In this document: piece after piece, positions 19,212-30,377 of the stretch
How the letters are laid out: the number at the start of each line of letters is the position of its first letter
Position numbering within the stretch: the first letter of the stretch is position 1
NCBI RefSeq assembly: GCF_002240565.1
Contig: NZ_MZMO01000001.1
Location: 3,162,001 to 3,226,000 of the forward strand
Reading direction: 5' to 3'
Length of the DNA stretch: 64,000 bases
From: Clavibacter michiganensis subsp. insidiosus
GTDB taxonomy: Bacteria > Actinomycetota > Actinomycetes > Actinomycetales > Microbacteriaceae
The notes under the pieces: model-generated
What the model was told of the DNA's origin: nothing
Database searches by the model: none
Seen by the model: only the letters and a program-made list of their open reading frames with translations
Translations under genes and position numbers: made by a program

Positions 19212-20437
19212 GCCAGCGCCCCCGCGTCCGCCGCCCCGCGGGACACGTCGTCGTCCGCGTCCGCCGCCCGCAGCACGCGCAGCGCGTTGCCGCCCGCGAT
19301 CGCGCGGAGGTCGTCGTCCGACCAGCCGCGCTCGGCGAGCGCGGCGATCAGGGCCGGATAGCAGGAGACGTCCTCGAGCCCGTCGGGCGTGCGGTCGACG
19401 CCGTCGTAGTCGCCGCCGAGGCCCACGTGCCGGGGGCCGGCGACCTCGCGGATCCGCTCCACGTGCCGCACGACGTCGGCGAGCGTCGCGCGCGGCCGCT
19501 CCCCGGGCCGGCGGGCGGCGACGGCCTGCACGCCCTCGTGGTCGCGCGGGTCCACGCCCTCGGCCACGGCGAGCGCCAGCGTCTCCTCGTGCCACTCCGC
19601 GACCGCGGGCGACACGAACTGCGGCACGAACGTGGCCATGCAGACGCCGCCGTTCGCGGGCAGGGACTGGAGCACGTCGTCGGGCACGTTCCGCGGCACG
19701 TCGGACTCCGCGCGCGCCCCCGAGTGCGAGAACAGCACCGGCCGCCGGGCGATCCGCAGCGCGTGCCGCATCACGTCGGCCGACACGTGCGACAGGTCGA
19801 CGAGCATGCCGATCCGCTCCATCTCGGCCACCACGCGCTCGCCCGCCGGGCTCAGCCCGTGGTGCACGGGCGCGTCGGTCGCCGAGTCGGCCCACGCCAC
19901 GTTCGCGTTGTGCGTGAGCGTCATGTACCGCACGCCGAGCGCGCGCATGGTCCGCAGCGCGCCGAGGGATCCGCCGATCGAGTGGCCGCCCTCCATGCCG
20001 AGGAGCGAGGCGACGCGGCCGGATGCGACGACACGCTCCACGTCGTCGGCGGTCACGGCGAGCGCGAGCCGGTCCGGGTGCGCGGCGACGAGGCGGCGCA
20101 CGACGTCGATCTGCTCGATGGTCGAGCGCACGGGGTCGATGCCGGGCAGGTCCGGCACCCACACCGACCAGAACTGCGCCGCCACCCGGCCGCGCGCGAG
20201 GCGCGGCAGGTCGGTGTGCAGGCCGGGCACGGCATCCTCCACGGCGAGGCGCGCGATCACGTCGTCGGCGACGGACGCGCTCGGCCCGCCCTCCCGCACC
20301 GCGCGCTCGCGGAGCGCCCAGGCGAGGTCGTCGTGGCCGTCGACGATCCCCTGCGCGTCGAGCAGGCGCCCGACGCGGTCGGCGAGCGCGGAGGCGGCGG
20401 GTGCGGGTGCGGGTGCGGGTGCGGGGGCGTCCGTCAT
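19208..20437 (-). CDS. Membrane dipeptidase, peptidase family M19
   Basis: A 409-residue zinc dipeptidase of the renal dipeptidase family. Metal-binding motifs are visible: DGHDDLAW near residue 38, MEGGHSIGG near 155, DLSHVS near 215 and FSHSGARA near 240. No signal peptide is seen, so it is probably cytoplasmic. The N-terminus is a run of Ala-Pro pairs from a hexanucleotide tandem repeat. It sits seven bases after the aldo/keto reductase gene and overlaps the acetyltransferase gene, so the three form one leftward operon. Confidence 0.92.
   Translation of the reverse strand: MTDAPAPAPAPAPAASALADRVGRLLDAQGIVDGHDDLAWALRERAVREGGPSASVADDVIARLAVEDAVPGLHTDLPRLARGRVAAQFWSVWVPDLPGIDPVRSTIEQIDVVRRLVAAHPDRLALAVTADDVERVVASGRVASLLGMEGGHSIGGSLGALRTMRALGVRYMTLTHNANVAWADSATDAPVHHGLSPAGERVVAEMERIGMLVDLSHVSADVMRHALRIARRPVLFSHSGARAESDVPRNVPDDVLQSLPANGGVCMATFVPQFVSPAVAEWHEETLALAVAEGVDPRDHEGVQAVAARRPGERPRATLADVVRHVERIREVAGPRHVGLGGDYDGVDRTPDGLEDVSCYPALIAALAERGWSDDDLRAIAGGNALRVLRAADADDDVSRGAADAGALA
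20401..20424. repeat. Hexanucleotide tandem repeat (GTGCGG)4
   Basis: Four exact GTGCGG units, with a degenerate fifth, encode the Ala-Pro run at the dipeptidase N-terminus. Each unit adds two residues, so slippage would change length without a frameshift. Confidence 0.8.
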
Positions 20438-20444
20438 CCGCGGA

Positions 20445-21449
20445 TCAGCGCCCGGTGCCGTCGACCGCGAACGGCTCGATCACCGCCAGCTCGTCGTCCG
20501 TCAGCGCCGGGGCGCCGGCCGCGGCCACGTTCTGCTCCAGCTGCTCCACGCTCGACGCGCCGATGAGCGCGCTCGTGATCCCGGGGTGCCGCAGCACCCA
20601 CGACAGCGCGAGCTGCGCGAGCGTCTGCCCGCGCCCCTCGGCCACCGCCTGCAGGCCGCGCGCCCGCTCCAGGTAGACGGACGAGACCGCGGACTCGTCG
20701 AGGAACCCGCTGGTCGCGGCGCGCGAGTCGGCGGGGATGGATCCCGACAGGTACCGGTCGGTGAGCAGCCCCTGCGCGAGCGGCGAGAACACGATGCAGC
20801 CGGATCCCGCCTCCTCCAGCACGGGCAGCAGCCCGCCCTCGACGTGCCGGTTGAACATGGAGTAGCTCGGCTGGTGGATGGTCAGCGGCACCCTGTGCTC
20901 GGCGAGCGCCGCCACCGCGCGCTCCGTCTGCTCGGGCGAGTAGTTGCTGATGCCGGCGTAGAGCGCCTTGCCCTGGTGCACCGCGGTCGCGAGCGCGCCC
21001 ATGGTCTCCTCGATGGGCGTCTCGGGATCCGGCCGGTGCGAGTAGAAGACGTCGACGTACTCGAGGCCCATGCGGCCGAGGCTCTGGTCGAGCGACGCGA
21101 GCATCGACTTCCGGGAGCCCCACTCGCCGTAGGGGCCGTCCCACATGAGGTAGCCGGCCTTGGAGGAGATGACGATCTCGTCGCGGTACGGGCGGAGGTC
21201 CTCGGCGAGGATCCGGCCGAACGCGGTCTCGGCGCTGCCGGGAGGCGGGCCGTAGTTGTTGGCGAGGTCGAAGTGCGTGATCCCGAGGTCGAACGCGCGG
21301 CGGACGATGGCGCGCTGGGTGTCGATCGGGCGGGCGGTGCCGAAGTTGTGCCACAGGCCGAGCGACAGCTCGGGGAGCTTGAGGCCGCTGCGGCCGGAGC
21401 GGCGGTACGGCATGGACGAGTAGCGATCGGGATGAGCGACGTAGGTCAT
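20445..21449 (-). CDS. Aldo/keto reductase, YghZ-like
   Basis: A 334-residue NADPH-dependent aldo/keto reductase. The N-terminus (YRRSGRSGLKLPELSLGLW near residue 15) matches the YghZ/Mgr group that reduces L-glyceraldehyde 3-phosphate and methylglyoxal. The catalytic tetrad is partly visible: Asp in FDLANNYGPPPGSAE near 60, Tyr in the same segment, Lys in VISSKAGYLMW near 95, and the His of FYSHRPDPETP near 135. The C-terminal cofactor segment (ALIGASSVEQLEQN) is intact. It heads a leftward operon with the dipeptidase and acetyltransferase genes. Confidence 0.93.
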   Translation of the reverse strand: MTYVAHPDRYSSMPYRRSGRSGLKLPELSLGLWHNFGTARPIDTQRAIVRRAFDLGITHFDLANNYGPPPGSAETAFGRILAEDLRPYRDEIVISSKAGYLMWDGPYGEWGSRKSMLASLDQSLGRMGLEYVDVFYSHRPDPETPIEETMGALATAVHQGKALYAGISNYSPEQTERAVAALAEHRVPLTIHQPSYSMFNRHVEGGLLPVLEEAGSGCIVFSPLAQGLLTDRYLSGSIPADSRAATSGFLDESAVSSVYLERARGLQAVAEGRGQTLAQLALSWVLRHPGITSALIGASSVEQLEQNVAAAGAPALTDDELAVIEPFAVDGTGR

Positions 21450-21547
21450 CCGCCGAGCGTACCGAGGGCCGCTCGCCTGGCCCGTGCGCGCGGCGGACCC
21501 TCCTCCCGCTGGCCGCTGCCGACAAGCCCCTAGGCGGCGGGGGTGGG

Positions 21548-21916
21548 GTGGCCTTCACTGGATGCGTGCACACCATCCACTACGCCGACGGGCGCTACCT
21601 GACGGGCGACGACATCGCCCGGGCCGTCGTCGAGTGCGCGCAGGCGCTCGCGCGCGAGGGCATGGCCGCGGCGACCGTGACGGTCCCCGTCTGGCTGCCC
21701 CAGGGCGGCGTGGGCGCGGTGGCGATCCTCATCGGCCCGGCCAGCCAGATCGTGGTGGAGCCCGTCGGCCCCTCGGAGGACGAGCTGCGCGACCCGGAGG
21801 CCGTCGAGCGGATCCGGGCGCTGACCGTCCGCGCCCGTCAGTCGCAGTCGGGCACCAGCGTGAGCGCCGACCGACAGGACGGCACGGTCGTCCCGGGGCT
21901 CGAGGACCTGGACTGA
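21548..21916 (+). CDS. Small conserved hypothetical protein
   Basis: An open frame of 122 residues from the GTG at 21548; a second GTG at 21566 (giving HTIHYADGRYLTG at the start) is equally possible and I cannot separate them by ribosome site. No signal peptide or membrane helix. The middle (AATVTVPVWLPQGGVGAVAILIGPASQ) looks like a small alpha/beta fold. Codon use is like that of the neighbours, which supports a real gene. I do not recognise a function. It is monocistronic, between the divergent reductase and the galactosidase gene. Confidence 0.65.
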   Translation: MAFTGCVHTIHYADGRYLTGDDIARAVVECAQALAREGMAAATVTVPVWLPQGGVGAVAILIGPASQIVVEPVGPSEDELRDPEAVERIRALTVRARQSQSGTSVSADRQDGTVVPGLEDLD

Positions 21917-22000
21917 CGGCACGCGCGCCTCCTCGGCGCGCGCATCCCGTCGACCCGCGAGGATGGGGGCATCCCACCCGCATCGACGCGAGGAGCCCCC

Positions 22001-24184
22001 ATGCCCGACACCGCCGCCCCCTCCGCCCTCCTCCACCTCCGGGCGTCCGGCGTCTCCCTGGTGCTCGACCTCACGGAGGGCCGCCTGTCGGCCGTCGTGC
22101 ACTGGGGCGCGGACCTCGGCGAGACCGCCAAGGATGACCTCGCGACGCTGGCGCTCGCGGCCGTCGAGCCGATCGCGGGCAGCGTCGCCGACGATCCGAT
22201 CCGCCTCGCGATCCTCCCCGAGTCCCACACGTCGTGGACCGGCAAGCCCGGCCTCGAGGGCCACCGCGACGGCGCCGACTGGTCGCCGCTGTTCCGCGTC
22301 ACGTCCGCCACCGTCGACGGCGACCCGCTGCCCGCGGGCGTCGACGGTCGGCCGGGATCCGTGTCCGCCGGCCCCGCCCTCGTGCACGTCGACGCGGTCG
22401 ACGAGGTCGCGGGCCTCGGCCTCGCGCTCGACGTCGAGCTGCTGCCGTCGGGCCTCGTCCGAACGCGCGCGGAGGTCACCAACACGGGCGAGGGGACCTA
22501 CTCCGTCGGCGGCGTCACGCTCGCGCTGCCGCTGCCCGCCGAGGCCCGCGAGATCCTCGACTTCGCCGGGCGCTGGGGCCTGGAGCGCACGCCGCAGCGT
22601 CGCGAGCTCGTGGTCGGGATCCACGAGCGCGAGGGCCGCAAGGGCCGCACCGGACCCGACGCCGCCACCCTGCTGTCCGTCGGCACGCCCGGCTTCGGCT
22701 TCCGCCACGGCGACGTCCGCGGCGTGCACGTCGCGTTCAGCGGCAACCACCGCCACTACGCCGAGCGCCTCTCCACCGGCCGCCAGGTGATCGGCGGCGG
22801 CGAGCTGCTGCTGCCCGGCGAGGTGCGCCTGGCGCAGGGCGAGGCCTACGCGAGCCCGTGGGTCTACGCCGCGTACGGCGACGGCCTCGACGACCAGGCC
22901 GCCCGCTTCCACCGCCACCTGCGCGCGCGGGACACGCACCCGCGCCGCGACCGGCCCATGACGATCAACGTGTGGGAGGCCGTCTACTTCGACCACGACC
23001 TCGCCCGCCTGACCGACCTCGCGGATCGCGCCGCCGCGCTCGGCGTCGAGCGCTACGTGCTCGACGACGGCTGGTTCCGCCACCGCCGCGACGACCACGC
23101 CGGCCTCGGCGACTGGTACGTCGACGAGGACGTCTGGCCGGACGGCCTCGGCCCGATCATCGACCACGTCCAGGGCCTCGGCATGGAGTTCGGCGTCTGG
23201 TTCGAGCCCGAGATGGTCAACGAGGACAGCGACCTGGCGCGCGCCCACCCCGAGTGGATCATGGCCACCGGCGGCCGCCTGCCCGTGCGCGCCCGCGACC
23301 AGCAGGTGCTCGACCTCGCGATCCCCGAGGCGTACGCGTACGTGCTCGAGCGGATGACCGCGATCCTGTCCGAGAACGACATCGCCTACATCAAGTGGGA
23401 CCACAACCGCGACCTGGTGGATGCCGGCATGTCCCCGCGCGGCGAGGCGGGCGTGCACCTGCAGACGCTCGCCGCGTACCGCCTCATGGACGAGCTGAAG
23501 GCGCGCTTCCCCGGGCTCGAGATCGAGTCGTGCTCGTCGGGCGGATCCCGCGTCGACCTCGGCGTGCTCGAGCGCACCGACCGCGTCTGGGTCTCCGACT
23601 GCATCGACCCGCTCGACCGCCAGACGATGATGCGCTGGACCATGCAGCTCCTCCCGCCGGAGCTGATGGGCTCCCACATCGCCTCGGGCGTCAGCCACAC
23701 CACCGGCCGCGCCCACCGGCTCGCGTTCCGCGCGGGCTCCGCCCTGTACGGCCACCTCGGCATCGAGTGGGACCTCGCGCAGGCCACCGATGAGGAGAAC
23801 GCCGACCTGGCGGCGTGGATCGCCCTCTACAAGGAGGAGCGCGCGCTGATGCACACGGGCACGGTCGTGCGCGCGGACGAGAGCGACCCCACGCTGCTGG
23901 TCTACGGCGCCGTCGCGGAGGACGCCGAGCGCGCGCTGTTCTTCCTCGCGTCGATCGGCCGCTCCGAGGTCTCGCCGCGCGGCCGCGTCCTGCTGCCGGG
24001 CCTCGATCCCGCGCGCCGCTACCGCGTGGAGCCCGTGCGCGTCGGCACCCCCGAGCCGGGCTTCGCGGCGCCGGCCTGGTGGGACGGCGTCGAGCTCACC
24101 GGCCGCGCGCTCGCGGCATCCGGCCTGCACGCGCCGCTGATGATGCCCGAGTCGATCGCGATCCTGCGGGTGACGGCGGTCTGA
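22001..24184 (+). CDS. Alpha-galactosidase, GH36
   Basis: A 727-residue glycoside hydrolase that releases terminal alpha-1,6-galactose from sugars such as melibiose and raffinose. The N-terminal beta-sandwich precedes a TIM barrel with RYVLDDGWF near residue 350, VWFEPEMVN near 405, the nucleophile Asp467 in YIKWDHNRD and the acid/base Asp533 in VSDCIDP, plus ESCSSGGSRVDLG between them. No signal peptide, so it is cytoplasmic and acts on imported sugars. An AGGAG site lies just before the ATG. It ends at a strong hairpin shared with the convergent clpB gene. Confidence 0.95.
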   Translation: MPDTAAPSALLHLRASGVSLVLDLTEGRLSAVVHWGADLGETAKDDLATLALAAVEPIAGSVADDPIRLAILPESHTSWTGKPGLEGHRDGADWSPLFRVTSATVDGDPLPAGVDGRPGSVSAGPALVHVDAVDEVAGLGLALDVELLPSGLVRTRAEVTNTGEGTYSVGGVTLALPLPAEAREILDFAGRWGLERTPQRRELVVGIHEREGRKGRTGPDAATLLSVGTPGFGFRHGDVRGVHVAFSGNHRHYAERLSTGRQVIGGGELLLPGEVRLAQGEAYASPWVYAAYGDGLDDQAARFHRHLRARDTHPRRDRPMTINVWEAVYFDHDLARLTDLADRAAALGVERYVLDDGWFRHRRDDHAGLGDWYVDEDVWPDGLGPIIDHVQGLGMEFGVWFEPEMVNEDSDLARAHPEWIMATGGRLPVRARDQQVLDLAIPEAYAYVLERMTAILSENDIAYIKWDHNRDLVDAGMSPRGEAGVHLQTLAAYRLMDELKARFPGLEIESCSSGGSRVDLGVLERTDRVWVSDCIDPLDRQTMMRWTMQLLPPELMGSHIASGVSHTTGRAHRLAFRAGSALYGHLGIEWDLAQATDEENADLAAWIALYKEERALMHTGTVVRADESDPTLLVYGAVAEDAERALFFLASIGRSEVSPRGRVLLPGLDPARRYRVEPVRVGTPEPGFAAPAWWDGVELTGRALAASGLHAPLMMPESIAILRVTAV

Positions 24185-24204
24185 TCCCGGCCGGACACGA
24201 CGAC

Positions 24205-24241
24205 GGCCCGCCGCGCGCCCGGGAGGGGCGCGCGACGGGCC
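24205..24241. terminator. Bidirectional hairpin between the GH36 and clpB genes
   Basis: The arms 24205-24219 and 24227-24241 pair at 14 of 15 positions around a seven-base loop. It lies between two convergent genes and can serve both. There is no clear T-tract. Confidence 0.7.
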
Positions 24242-24250
24242 GCACGGGGC

Positions 24251-26443
<2,193 letters not shown>

Positions 26444-26462
26444 TGCGTTCCCTTCGGTCGTA

Positions 26463-26483
26463 CTTGAGTCGTGCGGGCTCAAG
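26463..26483. promoter_or_regulatory. HAIR element, HspR operator of clpB
   Basis: CTTGAGT at 26463-26469, a seven-base spacer, then GCTCAAG at 26477-26483. This matches the actinobacterial HspR inverted repeat CTTGAGT-N7-ACTCAAG with one mismatch and lies directly before clpB, a classic HspR target. Repression outside heat shock is inferred. Confidence 0.85.
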
Positions 26484-26507
26484 TTTACTTCGGGATCCGA
26501 CTCAGCG

Positions 26508-27512
26508 CTACCGGGCGACGGCCCCCGCTGGCATCGCCGCCACCGCGATCGCCACGTCCTCCGTCACCATCCCGGCGTTCGCCATCGCGCCCGCCATGGT
26601 GCCCGCGGCCATGGCCACCGGCACGTTCGCCGATCCGCTCGACGCGTTGCCCGCGATGAGGAGACCGGGGACGCTCGTCTGGCCCATCGGATCCGCGGCG
26701 ACGAACGGGCCCCATGGGGTGTCCTCCGTCGCGGCGCCCAGCTCGCGCGCGACGGCGTCGCGCGGCGCGATGCCGGGCATGGTGAAGAGCGAGTCGAGCG
26801 GGATCGTCCGCCCGTCGGCGAGCTCCACGCCCTCCAGCGCGCCCCGTTCGCCGAGCACGCGGACGACCGCGGACTCCTCCACGCGGATCCCGCGCGCGTC
26901 GATCCCGGCGCGCGTCGCCTCGTCGATCGCGAGCGGCGCCCCGTCGGCCGTCCCGCCCGCGACGAGGAACGTGACGTCGGCCGACCACTGCCGCAGCATC
27001 TGCACGTGGTGGAGGCTGCCGGGCCCGGTCGCGAGCACGCCGATGCGGCGGTCGCGCACCTCGTAGCCGTCGCAGTAGGGGCAGACGACGACGCCGGCGC
27101 CCCAGTGCGCGGCGAGGCCGGGGACCTCGGGCAGCACGTCGGCGAGTCCGGTCGCGAGGATCACGCGGCGGGCCGTGACCTCGGCGCCGCCGTCGAGGCT
27201 CACGCGGAAGCGCGGGCCGACCCGGTGGTCGAGCGCCGCGACCGACTCCACCCGACCGTCGAGCACGACGCCGCCGTAGCCCTCGACCTCGCGGCGCCCC
27301 TCCGCGACGAGCTGCCGCGGCGGCTTCCCGTCGTGGCCGAGCACGCCGTGCATGTGCGCGGCGACGGCGTTGCGGGGCTGGCCCGCGTCGACGACCAGCA
27401 CGCTGCGGCGAGCCCGCGCGAGCATGAGCGCGGCGCTCGATCCCGCGACGCCGCCGCCGATGACGACCGCGTCCCACTCCTGCTGACCTTCGATGCGTTC
27501 GGTGATGTCCAT
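26508..27512 (-). CDS. NAD(P)/FAD-dependent oxidoreductase, thioredoxin reductase-like
   Basis: A 334-residue flavoprotein from the ATG at 27512. The FAD loop is [19 protein letters not shown] near residue 14 and a redox-active CPYC lies near 145 ([11 protein letters not shown]), as in thioredoxin reductases. The second nucleotide site is altered: [12 protein letters not shown] replaces the usual GGGDSA, so NADPH preference is uncertain. A C-terminal FAD segment ([18 protein letters not shown]) is intact. It may reduce a thioredoxin-like partner or a small disulfide, as in ferredoxin-independent or dithiolopyrrolone-type members; the partner is not encoded nearby. It diverges from the small secreted peptide gene. 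Confidence 0.88.
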   Translation of the reverse strand: MDITERIEGQQEWDAVVIGGGVAGSSAALMLARARRSVLVVDAGQPRNAVAAHMHGVLGHDGKPPRQLVAEGRREVEGYGGVVLDGRVESVAALDHRVGPRFRVSLDGGAEVTARRVILATGLADVLPEVPGLAAHWGAGVVVCPYCDGYEVRDRRIGVLATGPGSLHHVQMLRQWSADVTFLVAGGTADGAPLAIDEATRAGIDARGIRVEESAVVRVLGERGALEGVELADGRTIPLDSLFTMPGIAPRDAVARELGAATEDTPWGPFVAADPMGQTSVPGLLIAGNASSGSANVPVAMAAGTMAGAMANAGMVTEDVAIAVAAMPAGAVAR

Positions 27513-27726
27513 GGACCGAGCCTCGCGGGTCGGGTCGCCCGGCGCACGACTCCTTGCGGGATCGGCAAGGCGCCTGCGGCGCAGCCGGGTCGCGCGGGGT
27601 CCTTCCACAGATGACGCGCGCGCCGATCCGGGCCGTCCGCGGGCTCGTCACCTCGTGACGTCGACGGCTGCTCGCGCACGTCCGCAGCGGCGCGCTCCGC
27701 CCCTCACGAGAACAAGGAGATGCACC

Positions 27727-27951
27727 ATGGCCACGACCAGGACCACCTCGCGCCGCCCCTCGACCGCCGCACGCTCCGCCCTCGCGCTCGGCGCGCTCAG
27801 CGCGCCCCTCGTGCTCAGCCCGATGGCCGCGCACGCCGCCGCCGGCGTCGACACCACGGCCGCCGCGTCGCGCGCGGGGCACTTCGACGGCTGCGTCGCA
27901 CCCGACTGGCCGATCCCCGGACAGGACCCGCACTGCCATCACGGTGCGTGA
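27727..27951 (+). CDS. Small secreted Cys/His-containing peptide
   Basis: A 74-residue precursor with a strong ribosome site (AAGGAGA, eight bases before the ATG). Residues 1 to about 38 form a signal peptide with a twin-Arg-Pro start and an Ala/Leu core ending PMAAHAAA. The mature part is about 36 residues and ends GCVAPDWPIPGQDPHCHHGA, with two cysteines and an HCHH cluster that could bind zinc or copper. No family is recognised. It lies 90 bp from the 3' end of the convergent, putatively Zur-controlled CobW-like gene, so a metal role is possible but unproven. Confidence 0.7.
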   Translation: MATTRTTSRRPSTAARSALALGALSAPLVLSPMAAHAAAGVDTTAAASRAGHFDGCVAPDWPIPGQDPHCHHGA

Positions 27952-28041
27952 TCGGCGACACCCGGATCACCCGGCTCCGCTCACCCGCGTGAGCGCGTGG
28001 GCGCGTGGGCTCCGTCCCGACGGACGCCAGCACGTCCCGCG

Positions 28042-29115
28042 TCAGTGCCGGTGCTCGGTGTCCCAGACGGGGAACGGATCCGCGTAGCCGTGCCACGCGT
28101 CCGGCCCCGCGATGAGCTCGGCGGGCTCCAGGAGGCAGGCGCCGAGGATCCGGTCGAGCAATTCGCCGTCGAGGTGCTCGCCGACGAACGCGATCTCCTG
28201 CCCGGCGGGCGAGTCGGCGTCCCAGCTGCGCATCGCGGTCGGGTCGAGGCTCAGCACGTCGCCCGCGGTCGCCCACGCGCCGACGGTCGCGGGCCGCGTC
28301 GCGAGGCGGACGAGCCCGCGGGAGCGGACGATCCGGCCGACGGGGCCGGGCACGAGGTCGTGCGCGACGGCGCGGTGCAGGCGGCCGGGGTGGAACGGGC
28401 GGGGGTCACGGAACACGTGCACGCCCATGCCGCCCGCGGTCGTCGGCCCGGCCTCGCCCGCGAGCGCGATCTGCCACCCCATCCCCGCGGCGAGCCCTCG
28501 TGCGCGACCCCGGCCGATGCGCAGGGGCGCCGGCGCGAGCGACGCCCGGTCGGCCGTGACGACGACGCGAGCATCCGGGGCCAGGTGCGCGAGCAGCGCG
28601 ACGGCTCGACGGGCGTCCGGCGTGGGGCGGTCGGGATCCAGGTCGTCGAGCACCACGACGCTCGCGCACTCGAGCCGCCCGGCCAGCCGCTCGGCCGCGT
28701 CGAACGGCGTCGCGTCGGCGTCGCCCGGGTCGAGCAGCAGCTCGCGGATCTCGGCGACCGAGGAGACCGCGACCACGTCGAGGATGCCGATGGGCGTGGA
28801 TCCGGGGCGCCGCGCCTCGACGACGTGCTCGAGCACGAGCGCGACCTCGAGCGGATCCGCGGCCGGCTCCAGCGCGACGACCGCGAGCCCGGTGCGCCCG
28901 TCGTCGGCGTCCGCGATGAGGCCGTCGGCGAGGTCCGCGCCGAGGTCGCCGCTGTCGCCGCCCGGCGCCTCGACCACGGCGGGCGGTGCCGACGCGGGTG
29001 CGCCGACCGCGGCAGCGGCGACGCGCGACGCGGCCGCGAGGTCGCTCGCCGAGACGAGGGTGACGGCCAGCCCGCCGCGGACGACAGACGGGCGGGCGTT
29101 CGCGTGGGGATCCAT
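28042..29115 (-). CDS. CobW/COG0523-like protein with degenerate P-loop
   Basis: A 357-residue protein whose C-terminal third (RPFHPGRLHRAVAHDLVPG through VGRIVRSRGLVRLATRP) matches the CobW C-terminal domain of COG0523 metal chaperones. The N-terminal half keeps the overall G-domain pattern (AVTLVSASDLAAASRV at the P-loop position; SVVVLDDLDPDRP where NKxD is expected) but has no GxxxxGK[ST], so GTP hydrolysis is doubtful. Members under Zur control help distribute zinc during limitation, and a Zur-like box lies 16 bp before the start. It ends with His-rich DTEHRH. I assign the family with good, and the activity with low, confidence. Confidence 0.78.
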   Translation of the reverse strand: MDPHANARPSVVRGGLAVTLVSASDLAAASRVAAAAVGAPASAPPAVVEAPGGDSGDLGADLADGLIADADDGRTGLAVVALEPAADPLEVALVLEHVVEARRPGSTPIGILDVVAVSSVAEIRELLLDPGDADATPFDAAERLAGRLECASVVVLDDLDPDRPTPDARRAVALLAHLAPDARVVVTADRASLAPAPLRIGRGRARGLAAGMGWQIALAGEAGPTTAGGMGVHVFRDPRPFHPGRLHRAVAHDLVPGPVGRIVRSRGLVRLATRPATVGAWATAGDVLSLDPTAMRSWDADSPAGQEIAFVGEHLDGELLDRILGACLLEPAELIAGPDAWHGYADPFPVWDTEHRH

Positions 29116-29130
29116 CCGCCCAGCCTAGAA

Positions 29131-29146
29131 GAGAATCGTTCTCATC
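29131..29146 (-). promoter_or_regulatory. Zur-like operator before the CobW-like gene
   Basis: GAGAATCGTTCTC at 29131-29143 is an inverted repeat of GAGAA around TCG; on the reverse strand TGAGAACGATTCTCT fits the actinobacterial Zur box TGAAAATGATTTTCA with transitions. It is 16 bp from the start codon, a repressing position, and shares 13 of 14 bases with the site at 13257-13270. Confidence 0.72.
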
Positions 29147-29230
29147 TGCGTCGCGGCGAGCGCCTCGCGTCGAGCGAACTGCCGCATCTCGGCAACTATG
29201 CCCGAGGGCCGTCATCCTCAGTCGGCGCGC

Positions 29231-29472
29231 CCCCGCCATACGTCTCCCGTCGGACGCCGATGCGGCGCGACGGCCGCCTAATGGAGCGGCACGCGACTAA
29301 CCGAGCGACCCAGCCGGCAAAGGGACGGCGAACAACGGGATGGTGAGCCTGCCGCCCACGAGCGACGCCGAAAATATGTGCTTCAGATACCCGCACCCTC
29401 GCTCCACGATGGTGTTCTTCGTGCAGACTTGCTCGTAACGGATCCGGACCGCTTGGAGAGCCTTAGAGAGGG
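29231..29472. repeat. Left copy of an imperfect direct repeat (GH51 3' end)
   Basis: This stretch aligns without gaps, at a constant offset of 2,395 bases, to 31626-31867. It covers about 65 bp of downstream sequence and about 175 bp of coding 3' end. Identity by eye is about two thirds, with better blocks such as TGCGGCGCGACGG and GTGTTCTTCG. Confidence 0.8.
29297..29472 (-). pseudogene. Remnant of a GH51 arabinofuranosidase gene, 3' end only
   Basis: Read leftwards the frame gives about 58 codons ending ...GRLTIPLFAVPLPAGSLG and stop. The intact GH51 gene at 31,692 ends ...GTLTITLPPVSWTAVSLG, and upstream QVCTKNTIVER parallels DVYAKNTFEDR. The stop codons align at the constant 2,395-base offset. 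The catalytic barrel is missing: homology stops about 24 bp before the stop of the restriction endonuclease gene. It has no start of its own and should not be functional. Confidence 0.75.
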
Positions 29473-29495
29473 TAATAGTCAAGGTCGTCGTCGTA

Positions 29496-30377
29496 CTAGA
29501 CGGCCAGATCAAGCGGTAGATCCGAAATATCTTTCAATCGCTTACCTTCGATCATCATGGAAAGCGATTCAACGGAATCGCCGTGCCCTTCCTCTTGGAC
29601 CGCTGGGAGCAACTCAGGCAGCGCAAAGTGGTATACACAATCTATGTCACCGGTTCCCAGTGCAACCGACGCAATACGCGACGGGAGTAGCTCCGCGGTT
29701 ACTACCGCTATGTGAGGAAGGCGACCTTTTCGGTTTCGAATCAAATTCAGAGCTTCGGATCGAGCGTTTTGAGCCCGGTCGCTTCGAATTGTCCATTTAC
29801 AAGATACCACGGCATGGAGGATCCGTTTAGGTTGATTTTGCCGCCGCAAAGGCGAGTACAGCGCGACGGTTTCATCGACAAGCACCCCAGATGCATTGAT
29901 CTCCCAATCGTCGACGGGCGCGCGTGAGATCACGATATCTGGAGCAATGGCATATCCGTTACCCAGTACGGCTTGAAGACTTGGATTAGCTCTTACGGCG
30001 GCGTCAAGGTCTACTAGATGCGCATATTGTTCAAATATTGAAGCCTGAGCGGCAGCCCCCCTCCCGGTGACCTTTTTTATCTCCCAATCACCCGGGCGGA
30101 GCGCACCTAGAAGCGGAAACGTATCCTGCAAGAACGCTGCCGTCGCAGCCTCGAAGGCATTCCCAGATGTCTGTCCGGCGCTTCTCTCGGCGATTGTTTC
30201 AACCTGGAGACGGGCAGCAATACTCTTCGCATACCTCACGCTCGTAGCGTTATTCTTGTCCGCATTACTCGGCACGCCGACTTCACTCAAAGTCAACGTC
30301 GTCCCGGAGAGCAGACTAGCGTGATACCCACGACGGGCCTCGGCAAAAGCCGCAGAGCTTCGGAGTTGCGCGGTCAT
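29496..30377 (-). CDS. NgoMIV-type type II restriction endonuclease
   Basis: A 293-residue protein matching the NgoMIV family. Diagnostic segments are APDIVISR near residue 145, which supplies the catalytic aspartate, and VSCKWTIRSDRAQN near 190, which supplies the catalytic Lys and the Arg-Ser-Asp-Arg of the recognition loop, followed by LIRNRKGRLPHIAVVTAE and LGTGDIDCVYHFALPEL. NgoMIV is a tetrameric enzyme that cuts GCCGGC; this protein should recognise that or a related CCGG-core site. Its ATG overlaps the methyltransferase stop (ATGA), so the two are co-expressed with the methylase first. Composition is foreign to the chromosome. Confidence 0.9.
   Translation of the reverse strand: MTAQLRSSAAFAEARRGYHASLLSGTTLTLSEVGVPSNADKNNATSVRYAKSIAARLQVETIAERSAGQTSGNAFEAATAAFLQDTFPLLGALRPGDWEIKKVTGRGAAAQASIFEQYAHLVDLDAAVRANPSLQAVLGNGYAIAPDIVISRAPVDDWEINASGVLVDETVALYSPLRRQNQPKRILHAVVSCKWTIRSDRAQNARSEALNLIRNRKGRLPHIAVVTAELLPSRIASVALGTGDIDCVYHFALPELLPAVQEEGHGDSVESLSMMIEGKRLKDISDLPLDLAV

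Noticed and set aside
20401..20424. Hexanucleotide tandem repeat as a phase-variation switch
   Set aside because: Six-base units keep the reading frame, so copy-number change only alters the length of an Ala-Pro run.
26444..26482. Upstream TTG start that would extend ClpB by 13 residues
   Set aside because: It would overlap the HspR operator and has no ribosome site; the GTG at 26443 has AAGGGA at good spacing.
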